From: Prevotellaceae bacterium
GTDB taxonomy: Bacteria; Bacteroidota; Bacteroidia; Bacteroidales; UBA932
Assembly: GCA_031267155.1 (NCBI GenBank)
Contig: JAIRZR010000470.1
Coordinates: forward strand, 1 to 11,456
Direction of reading: 5' to 3'
DNA: 11,456 nucleotides
Under the pieces are notes generated by a model, which was not told the DNA's origin, did not search any database, and saw only the letters and a list, made by a program, of their open reading frames with translations. The position numbers were made by a program, and so were the translations under genes. Shown here in pieces: positions 1-5,776 of the stretch. Position 1 is the stretch's first letter; the number at the start of each line of letters is the position of its first letter.

Positions 1-1722
1 GGTGGTATTGTACCTGCATTTGGCACATCAAATAAAAAAATAGATGCTTATACAGTTACTTCTAAAGGAACTCTTTTCGCTATTATAGGAAAAGAATTAT
101 GCATAATAGATGGTCATAATAAACTAACCAAATTACTTACTTTGCCGAATAATGCTATGGGGATTATATCTGGGAATGAATGTTTATATGTATTTGATAA
201 AAATAGTCTTAACGGTAAAAATTCTATTTACATAATATTTGAAGATGCTCAATATGCAAAGCTAATCACAATGCCAACATCAATTACATCATTGCTCGAA
301 AGTGAGGAAAGTCTTTTCTTTTCTTCAAAAAATAAGTTATTCTGCATTGATATAAAGAATAAAAAAATAAGCGAACTCTATTCATTCCCAGAAAAAGAAA
401 GCGAAATTATTTCGATAGCAAATGATAACCTAAATCACGCTCTTTACTTTTCTACGAAAGATACAATTTATCGAATCTTTAATAATGAAATAGAAATTGT
501 TAACATCGACTTTGGCGGTATTCTGCGTTACGACGGCGAAGGGCTTCTGATTTTTAATCCCGAACAAAGCCTGATTGTCAGGCTGCGCAACAATATTCTG
601 TACAATACCGGACAAACGCCTGAAAATCCGGTGGCACAGTCCAAAGAGGAAGCAACTGTTGCTCCCGATCCTGTATCGACTGTCACGCTTCCCGACAGCA
701 AATCGGAAACGCTTCCCGACAAAGTTTCGGTAGTTGAGCCTTCAGTCAGCCCCACAAAAACCGTTGTGGAAGAAATGCCTGCGTCAAAACAGGCAATAGA
801 CATGGAAACGCCTGTCGAAAAAACTCAGTCTCCGCAGGCAGAATCATCCGATCCGCCAGCGACTCTACCGGCAAATGTCAGGGAAGCCATCGACTATGTC
901 TCGGAAGTAAAGGAATTAGTCGATTTATTACAGATCAAGCAAAAGGATTTTACGAATACCATTTTGAAATGGAATCAGCAAATCAATGCTGTTCTTGAAG
1001 AAATAGACCATACAAACTCTGCTATTGCGAAAACTGAAAAAGAACTGGAGGATACTAAAAATTCCGCAGCCACAGGCGTTTCTCAGAAAATCAATGAACT
1101 GAGAAGTACCTTGAACACGCAGCGCAACGTTCTCAAGCAGGTGAAACAAAAACAGGCGGATAAGGGGACGGAGACAGTCAAACAGCTGCAGGAGATCGCC
1201 AAACGCGACGCCGGCGATATCGGCAAGCAGTTCGCCGAAACGGCTAAAGAAATCACGCCCACCACCACGTTTCCCGCGCTGAGCAAAAAGCGTACAAGGG
1301 TAAGGTTCTCCGAAAAACCGGAAAAGCCAAACATTGTCGAATATTTGAAGGCTACCGACGAGTTGCCTGTCTGGTACTGGAATGTCGAAAAATCGTTTCT
1401 TAAAACAATCGATGAACAAAACCGGAAGGTGCAGAGCTTCATAGACGAAGACGCAAAACTCTCAATACGCTTGCAGTCGCTTATGGAACAGCTTTCCGAA
1501 TATCAGAAAGAGCCTAAAATCCGTAAAAAGGAAATCAAAGACCTGAAAAAGGAGGTTGCTGCTGTAGAAAAGGAGCGTAAAAACGTGTCGAAGCAGATGA
1601 AAAAGGAAGCGGACAGTTTCGCTGCCTCTCTGAAAAACTACAACAGGGAGATTCAGGATGAATACAAAAAAAGGATACAGAATGTGGCCGAAGAAATCAA
1701 TTATTCATTTCACCAAAAATAA
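1..1722 (+). CDS. Propeller-like / coiled-coil protein, 5'-truncated
   Basis: The reading frame is open from base 1 with no stop, so the gene begins before the window. A TTG at 142 could be read as a start, but the in-frame sequence before it (GTLFAIIGKELCIIDG) has the same beta-strand pattern as what follows, so I treat it as internal. 573 residues are visible. The first ~190 have repeated short strands such as LYVFDK, LFCIDIKNKK and TIYRIF, which resemble a beta-propeller of the NHL/WD type. A proline/serine/threonine-rich linker follows (about nt 610-870). The rest is two charged helical coiled-coil blocks (about nt 880-1255 and 1400-1719) separated by a short segment containing VWYWN. No CxxC, haem or enzyme motif is seen. 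Whether it is exported cannot be told, because the N-terminus is missing. It ends 9 bases before the next gene, so the two are probably co-transcribed. Base composition changes sharply inside the gene near nt 500 (see findings). Function is unknown; a sensor or scaffold in an envelope complex is only an inference. Confidence 0.8.
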   Translation, partial: GGIVPAFGTSNKKIDAYTVTSKGTLFAIIGKELCIIDGHNKLTKLLTLPNNAMGIISGNECLYVFDKNSLNGKNSIYIIFEDAQYAKLITMPTSITSLLESEESLFFSSKNKLFCIDIKNKKISELYSFPEKESEIISIANDNLNHALYFSTKDTIYRIFNNEIEIVNIDFGGILRYDGEGLLIFNPEQSLIVRLRNNILYNTGQTPENPVAQSKEEATVAPDPVSTVTLPDSKSETLPDKVSVVEPSVSPTKTVVEEMPASKQAIDMETPVEKTQSPQAESSDPPATLPANVREAIDYVSEVKELVDLLQIKQKDFTNTILKWNQQINAVLEEIDHTNSAIAKTEKELEDTKNSAATGVSQKINELRSTLNTQRNVLKQVKQKQADKGTETVKQLQEIAKRDAGDIGKQFAETAKEITPTTTFPALSKKRTRVRFSEKPEKPNIVEYLKATDELPVWYWNVEKSFLKTIDEQNRKVQSFIDEDAKLSIRLQSLMEQLSEYQKEPKIRKKEIKDLKKEVAAVEKERKNVSKQMKKEADSFAASLKNYNREIQDEYKKRIQNVAEEINYSFHQK

Positions 1723-1731
1723 GATGTCATT

Positions 1732-2919
1732 ATGAAAACGATATGCACTGTTTTTAATAAAGTTTGCGGACTGGGGAGAAACATTTTTCTTCTTGCAGTC
1801 TTAGCGGCTGTTCCGTTTTTCCTGACGGCGCAGAAACCCGCCACTCAAAATCAGGCGCGGGAGTTTGTCCTTCAGGGAAAGATGCAGGAAGCTATTATTG
1901 CCTACGCGCAACTGTCCGCAAAGGATGCGGGCAACACGACGCTTCTGATGGAATATGCCTACAGTCTGGCGCTTGGCGGCATACCCGAAGGCGCCTTAAT
2001 GTACCTTGACCTCGCAAAACAGCGTGGCGCCGGGAGCGAATACTATTTCTATGCGGCGCGCGTGCTGGAACTTATGGGACACAAATCGCTTGCAGCCTCC
2101 TTTCGGGAAACAGGCGGCAATGCACCCTCATGGCTGTACGACAGCAGGGCGGATCTTCTTACGCGACAGTCTTCGCCCGTCCGCATCAACAGGGACGAGG
2201 ACAGTACGGCTTACAAACGGGCAAATACTCTGGCGGCAAAGGGCATGTATCTGCAATCCCTTGTGCTGCTGCAGGAATTGAGCGGGAGGTATCCCGATTT
2301 GTATCTCCCGTACCTGAGCGCCAGTATTACGCTGGAAAATCTTCAACTCTTCGACCGTGCGGCGGAATCGCTTGGAAAAAGCATAGAACTGATTAACGAA
2401 ACGCTGAAGCGCGGGTACGATGCGGACTTGAGCGACGCCCTTCCCGCCTTCCAATCCCATCTGGAGGGACTGAAACAGAAGCAAAGGACGCCGGCCCCAA
2501 GCCGTTCGATAGTGAAAAGCGTAAAAGACATAAAAAGTCTGCGAACCATGCTTTATGCCGGCGGGATGTATTCCAATTCCTTCGTTTCGTTTAATTCCCG
2601 TTTCGGCGTACTGTTTTCCGACTCATGGAACGCCGCGGCGGACTTGAGCGTCTCCGGCAGCAGCGGCAGCATATATACCGGTTTGGGACTGTCCGCATAC
2701 GAACGCTGGAAGTTTTTAGTTGGCGGACTGGGATTCAGCGGACAGTTCGGCGAAAGCAGCAGCTTTAATCTCAGGGGCACGCTCGGGCTAAGTTTCTTTA
2801 ACAAAAGGAAAAGCCGGAGTTTTGACGTCTTTTTTACATACGACCTCCCATTGGTGGAAGGAGCGAAAACCATCTATGGACTTTCAATCGGTCGGAGTTT
2901 TTATTTTGGTAAACGCTAA
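1732..2919 (+). CDS. TPR-like periplasmic domain with C-terminal outer-membrane beta-barrel
   Basis: 395 residues. The N-terminus carries an export signal: basic and hydrophobic residues up to FFLTAQ at about 29-34, with likely cleavage after TAQ. Residues ~40-125 and ~158-225 are helical, with alanine, leucine and tyrosine patterns typical of TPR/SEL1-like repeats (for example QEAIIAYAQLSAKDAG, and ALMYLDLAKQRGAGSEYYFYAARVLE read in two halves). Residues ~272-395 switch to alternating aromatic and glycine-rich strands (LYAGGMYSNSFVSF, IYTGLGLSAYERWKF) and the protein ends in SFYFGKR, as expected for the final strand of an outer-membrane barrel. The architecture suggests a barrel anchored in the outer membrane with a periplasmic protein-binding TPR part. 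It starts 9 bases after the preceding coiled-coil gene and ends just before the next barrel gene, so the three probably form an operon. No known family could be named; a scaffold or assembly role is inference. Confidence 0.85.
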   Translation: MKTICTVFNKVCGLGRNIFLLAVLAAVPFFLTAQKPATQNQAREFVLQGKMQEAIIAYAQLSAKDAGNTTLLMEYAYSLALGGIPEGALMYLDLAKQRGAGSEYYFYAARVLELMGHKSLAASFRETGGNAPSWLYDSRADLLTRQSSPVRINRDEDSTAYKRANTLAAKGMYLQSLVLLQELSGRYPDLYLPYLSASITLENLQLFDRAAESLGKSIELINETLKRGYDADLSDALPAFQSHLEGLKQKQRTPAPSRSIVKSVKDIKSLRTMLYAGGMYSNSFVSFNSRFGVLFSDSWNAAADLSVSGSSGSIYTGLGLSAYERWKFLVGGLGFSGQFGESSSFNLRGTLGLSFFNKRKSRSFDVFFTYDLPLVEGAKTIYGLSIGRSFYFGKR

Positions 2920-2930
2920 AGAAAATGATA

Positions 2931-3719
2931 ATGAAAAGATTTTATATTGTGATATTTATGCTGACAGTCGGCGCTTACTGCGCTGCACAGAACAGCGCTA
3001 AGAGCGGATTGACAATATCGCTCGACGAATATTTTGAAGCGGATTCTACAGATGCGACATTCGTAAGCCTGAAAGCGAAACCGCATTATGTCAATTCGTC
3101 TCTTCAAAGCAAATCGCTTATGATAGACAACATATTATCCATCCGTGGCAGGAAGCTTGCGTATGTTTATTATGATCATAAACGGGAAATATGGGGAAAA
3201 GACGCTGCCAATAACCTCGTTCGTCTGGATACCATAGATCTTAACAGCATCAGCGAGTTGAAAATGGCGCTTGGAGAATCGCAGAAATTAGTCAAACATC
3301 CGTGGTTTGTCTATTTCGGCGGACAGGGCATGTTTAATTCCGACTATCTCAATCTGGCATTTAATGTGCGGGCAGGCTTTTTTCTCCTCTCGGAGAAATG
3401 GGATCTGGCGCTGTCGCAGGGATTTAGTCTCAGCAGCGCCGGAGAAAACGAAACGTTTAATATTCCCATAGGCCTTTCGAGTAAATACTATTTCCCGACG
3501 ACATTTAAGGGACAGCGTATCAGTCCCTATCTCGGCGCCGGTATTGCTTATTCGTATATGTCTGATGCCGATATAGATGAATGGCAGCCTGATTATTCTG
3601 CGCTGGCAGGCGTCAGCTGGGCTTTGGGACCCGGCAGTCTGGATCTGGGACTGCAATATGGCAAGCTAAGTAAATTCGGCATAAGTATAGGATATACTTT
3701 TTTCCCGTGGAGGAAATGA
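2931..3719 (+). CDS. Small outer-membrane beta-barrel protein
   Basis: 262 residues from ATG 2931; an in-frame ATG at 2925 adds only Met-Ile. I prefer 2931 because it puts Lys-Arg straight after Met, as in a normal signal peptide (MKRFYIVIFMLTVGAYCAAQ, likely cut near CAA-Q). Residues ~20-120 form a soluble N-terminal part (SIRGRKLAYVYYDHKREIWG). From ~125 onward the sequence shows amphipathic strands with glycine turns (FVYFGGQGMF, LNLAFNVRAGFFLL, SPYLGAGIAYSYM, LDLGLQYGKLSKFG) ending in YTFFPWRK, which fits an eight-strand-type porin-like barrel of roughly 140 residues. No enzyme motif is seen. The gene lies 11 bases after the stop of the TPR-barrel gene, so co-expression and perhaps a shared complex are likely. 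The specific function is unknown. It could be placed in the broad 'outer membrane beta-barrel protein' families of Bacteroidota, but I cannot choose among them by eye. Confidence 0.85.
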   Translation: MKRFYIVIFMLTVGAYCAAQNSAKSGLTISLDEYFEADSTDATFVSLKAKPHYVNSSLQSKSLMIDNILSIRGRKLAYVYYDHKREIWGKDAANNLVRLDTIDLNSISELKMALGESQKLVKHPWFVYFGGQGMFNSDYLNLAFNVRAGFFLLSEKWDLALSQGFSLSSAGENETFNIPIGLSSKYYFPTTFKGQRISPYLGAGIAYSYMSDADIDEWQPDYSALAGVSWALGPGSLDLGLQYGKLSKFGISIGYTFFPWRK

Positions 3720-3796
3720 AAATGATGAAAAAAATAATGGCGGAACGCCGAAAAGCCAGTAAAAACAGAGTAGGCAATTTAAAACATTCATATTTT

Positions 3797-4051
3797 ATGA
3801 AGAAAAACATTAGATTATTGGGCTTGATAGCCCTCCTTGGCGGTGTTATGTTTATGACATCCTGCAGCAAGGAAAAAACCTGCGAATGTACTGTGTCCGT
3901 TACGGTCATGGGTCAAACTCAAACACAAACTGTTTCGGGCGAGATTGACGATGGCGATTGTAAAGATGCTGAGAACATACCGGGGCTTCAAGAAGCTAAA
4001 GATGCGCTCAGCCAAATCGGTTCCCTGAATGTTTCCTGCAGTGAGAAATAA
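3797..4051 (+). CDS. Small cysteine-containing lipoprotein
   Basis: 84 residues from ATG 3797. This start gives a clean lipoprotein signal: MKKN, a hydrophobic core (LLGLIALLGGVMF), then a lipobox-like MTSC with Cys23 as the lipidated residue. The frame is open further upstream: GTG 3707, and ATG 3716, whose ATGA overlaps the stop of the barrel gene and follows GGAGGAA. Those starts would place about 27-30 basic residues before the signal sequence, which is unusual for a lipoprotein, so I consider them less likely. The mature part is short and acidic. It has Cys29 and Cys31 (KTCECTV), a Cys in GDCKDAE and one near the end (NVSCSEK), four cysteines that could form two disulfides outside the cytoplasm. 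A strong terminator follows 23 bases after the stop. The next gene encodes a thiol-redox membrane protein, which makes a redox link plausible but unproven. Function is unknown. Confidence 0.75.
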   Translation: MKKNIRLLGLIALLGGVMFMTSCSKEKTCECTVSVTVMGQTQTQTVSGEIDDGDCKDAENIPGLQEAKDALSQIGSLNVSCSEK

Positions 4052-4074
4052 TCGGGATTAAGCAGTTTAATTAA

Positions 4075-4111
4075 GTCGGTTCTGGAATGTATTTTCCGGA
4101 ACCGGCTTTTT
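4075..4111 (+). terminator. Intrinsic terminator after the lipoprotein gene
   Basis: A 13-bp stem (4075-4087 with 4094-4106; two G-U pairs, otherwise Watson-Crick) encloses a 6-base loop, TGTATT, and is followed directly by five T residues (4107-4111). It lies 23 bases after the lipoprotein stop and 12 bases before the next start codon. It should therefore end the upstream envelope transcript; the MauE-like gene would need its own promoter or read-through. Confidence 0.9.
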
Positions 4112-4123
4112 ATTGAATTAGAA

Positions 4124-5026
4124 ATGAAACGACGAATAAGAATTTATGCGATTATTGCCGGGATTGTTTTTTTAATCTCCGGTTTTGGAAAAGCGCTGGC
4201 TACAGCCGATTTTTCCCATTTGATTATCCGGTATGGATTGCAGACTGTCAGCTGGATTGCAGTCCTGATTATCGGGGTGGAAATTATTGTCGGTTTGCTG
4301 CTTGTTTTTCACATCCGCCTGAAGGAAACCGGCTTTACTGCCATCGTTCTGCTCACAGCGTTTACGCTCATATATGCGTACGGTTATTTTTTCATGGATA
4401 TGGAAGACTGCGGCTGTTTCGGCCCGGTATCCGTACTGAATACTTCATTTGCTTTCACGCTCACCCGTAATGCCGTGCTGTTTTATCTGCTGATTTATGT
4501 CTGGAAAAACGGACGCCGTACTGTATCATCCCTCACAGGATGGAAGATTATGTTTATCACAGCCGTTTTGTGCGCGGCGTCTTTTATTTCCGGACTTACT
4601 TATACCGGCGACGATATGATTTATTTCGGCTCTCGAAAGAGCCAATACACTGGAAAATCCGTCCAGAATTCGGCATTGGGGGATTTTGTATCGACGTCCA
4701 AAGACTCTACATATCTGGTGTTTGCTTTTATATATTCCTGCCCGCACTGCCTCAATTCCATCGAGAACCTGAAACAGTACGAAGCCTCAGGCACAGTGGA
4801 CAAAGTGATTGCCCTAAGCTTAAAGGATTCTGTCGGAGAGAAATTTTTTATCAACACTTTCCAACCCGGTTTCACTGTTCAGACATACGATCCGCAAACT
4901 TTGCTACAGCTAACCAACAGTTTTCCTACTGCCTACTATATCAAAAATGATACAGTGAAACTGGAAATACATGGAGAGTTGCCATGCGGATATGTCTTCC
5001 TGCGGCAATTGCGAAAAATGCGGTAG
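4124..5026 (+). CDS. MauE/DoxX-like membrane protein fused to a thioredoxin-fold domain
   Basis: 300 residues. The N-terminal half has four hydrophobic segments (about 7-27, 42-62, 70-91, 114-127) and a fifth at 141-160. The motif EDCGCFGP (Cys96, Cys98) lies after the third segment. This is the pattern of MauE/DoxX-type redox-associated membrane proteins, which move reducing equivalents across the membrane much as DsbD/CcdA does. The C-terminal half, outside the membrane, is a thioredoxin-like domain with a CPHC active site (Cys206-Cys209, context YSCPHCLNSIENL), a FPTAYYI segment carrying the likely cis-proline (Pro268), and one extra Cys at 288. The likely role is disulfide reduction or exchange in the periplasm, with electrons passed from the CxC pair to the CPHC pair. 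ATG 4124 follows GAA directly with an A-rich leader and no strong Shine-Dalgarno site. The nearest possible client is the cysteine-containing lipoprotein just upstream (inference). The family call is confident, the substrate is not. Confidence 0.88.
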   Translation: MKRRIRIYAIIAGIVFLISGFGKALATADFSHLIIRYGLQTVSWIAVLIIGVEIIVGLLLVFHIRLKETGFTAIVLLTAFTLIYAYGYFFMDMEDCGCFGPVSVLNTSFAFTLTRNAVLFYLLIYVWKNGRRTVSSLTGWKIMFITAVLCAASFISGLTYTGDDMIYFGSRKSQYTGKSVQNSALGDFVSTSKDSTYLVFAFIYSCPHCLNSIENLKQYEASGTVDKVIALSLKDSVGEKFFINTFQPGFTVQTYDPQTLLQLTNSFPTAYYIKNDTVKLEIHGELPCGYVFLRQLRKMR

Positions 5027-5223
5027 GATGTCAGGTGAGTTTTATTGAGTACTGTCGAGAATCGGATTATACTGCGCGCGGGCTAAAACTGTGATATAAG
5101 GGACGTGAAATAAATAAGGTGTAACAGTTTCATTATACTGTGAACATAATGCGCATTGCGAAATTGCCCGTAAGTCCCCCATTAAAGGTTTTAATGCAAA
5201 AAGCATATAACATTGCCGGAATC
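5027..5223. other. Intergenic stretch without a gene, some short palindromes
   Basis: No convincing reading frame is seen on either strand. It holds AATGCGCATT, a perfect 10-bp palindrome (5148-5157), and CATTAAA-GGT-TTTAATG, a 7-bp stem with a 3-base loop (5180-5196). No terminator with a T-run was found directly after the MauE-like gene. The palindrome-rich zone proper starts at 5224. Confidence 0.6.
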
Positions 5224-5256
5224 AAAATCCCGTCAGGGATTAGATATTGGTAGAAA
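5224..5256 (-). repeat. 33-bp dispersed repeat, copy A (inverted)
   Basis: Read on the minus strand this matches the plus-strand copy at 5354-5386 in 30 of 33 positions. Both begin TTTCTACC and contain the 14-base hairpin core ATCCCTGACGGGAT (here at 5227-5240 as its complement), followed by a T-run. The core has a 5-bp stem ATCCC/GGGAT with a 4-base loop. Confidence 0.8.
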
Positions 5257-5276
5257 TCAATTCATTGTCCAGCAAA

Positions 5277-5290
5277 ATCCCGTTAGGGAT
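5277..5290 (-). repeat. ATCCC/GGGAT hairpin unit, variant core
   Basis: ATCCCGTTAGGGAT has the same 5-bp stem as the neighbouring units with loop GTTA in place of GTCA. As in copy A it is preceded by CAAA, so it sits in the same (minus) orientation, but the TTTCTACC half is not recognisable. Confidence 0.7.
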
Positions 5291-5314
5291 GACATGCAGT
5301 ATCTTCGTTTTTAC

Positions 5315-5334
5315 ATTTCATCCCTGACGGGATT
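5315..5334 (+). repeat. ATCCC/GGGAT hairpin unit
   Basis: The core ATCCCTGACGGGAT is at 5320-5333. The 20 bases 5315-5334 are identical to 5365-5384 inside the copy at 5354-5386; outside that block the two differ. Confidence 0.8.
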
Positions 5335-5353
5335 CTTACCGACTTCCGACTGT

Positions 5354-5386
5354 TTTCTACCGATATTTCATCCCTGACGGGATTTT
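5354..5386 (+). repeat. 33-bp dispersed repeat, copy B
   Basis: This is the plus-strand partner of the inverted copy at 5224-5256, with 3 mismatches in 33. It starts TTTCTACC, carries the hairpin core at 5370-5383 and runs into seven T residues (5383-5389). The T-run gives it the look of a weak terminator for plus-strand transcripts, although the 5-bp stem is short. Confidence 0.8.
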
Positions 5387-5488
5387 TTTGTTGCATCCAT
5401 AATCTACTTCATATTAGTCGTTTGTGATGTTGTTATATGAAAGGCATCAAGAGAGTTAAAAACTAAAAGTTGAATAGCGTTGATTAAT

Positions 5489-5717
5489 TGTCCGTAGGAC
5501 ATTAATATCAATAGAAAATCATTTACCTTCCATCACAAGCCTTTTAAGGCTTGCACGCGATGGCAGATGTCCTCCACAACTTCGTAAGGAGTTGAACTAC
5601 TCCGTAGTTCTGATAAGTACGACAATTTATCCCGAACTGCGCTGCGCTTGTTCGGAGTTATCCATCTTGAACTCCATACGGAGTTTGCCCGCAATGCACA
5701 AACTGCCCCACGCGTGG
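5489..5717. repeat. Cluster of seven different short stem-loops
   Basis: Seven separate palindromes follow each other: TGTCC-GTA-GGACA (5489-5501); CAAGCCTT-TT-AAGGCTTG, an uninterrupted 18-bp palindrome (5536-5553); CAACTTC-GTAA-GGAGTTG, with one G-U pair (5577-5594); GAACTAC-TCC-GTAGTTC (5594-5610); a 6-bp stem CCGAAC/GTTCGG with a 12-base interior (5632-5655); AACTCC-ATAC-GGAGTT (5670-5685); and CCACGCGTGG (5708-5717). Each has different arms, so this is not a tandem repeat. No reading frame of note covers the region. Confidence 0.75.
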
Positions 5718-5727
5718 TATAAAAACT

Positions 5728-5757
5728 AAAGTCCTTTGCCTAAAAGCGAAGGATTTT
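5728..5757 (-). terminator. Terminator for the minus-strand cytochrome genes
   Basis: A 12-bp stem (5728-5739 with 5746-5757, two G-U pairs) has a 6-base loop. Read on the minus strand it is followed by AGTTTTTAT, giving a five-T run. It lies 19 bases beyond the stop codon of the propeller-cytochrome gene, the right place to end that transcript. Confidence 0.7.
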
Positions 5758-5776
5758 CCTCCAGACATTGATTATG

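Noticed and set aside
928..1442. Two minus-strand frames of 163 and 119 codons
   Set aside because: They are antisense to the coiled-coil gene, rich in Phe/Leu/Ser from reverse-complement Lys/Glu codons, with no independent domain signal.
3707..3796. Longer N-terminus for the lipoprotein (GTG 3707 or ATG 3716)
   Set aside because: It would put about 30 basic residues before a textbook lipoprotein signal. ATG 3716 does overlap the upstream stop as ATGA and follows a purine-rich site, so it is kept as an alternative only.
5227..5383. CRISPR-like array (14-base cores spaced 50, 43, 50 bases)
   Set aside because: The common core is only 14 bases and self-complementary, the flanks show two units in each orientation, and no cas gene is in the window.
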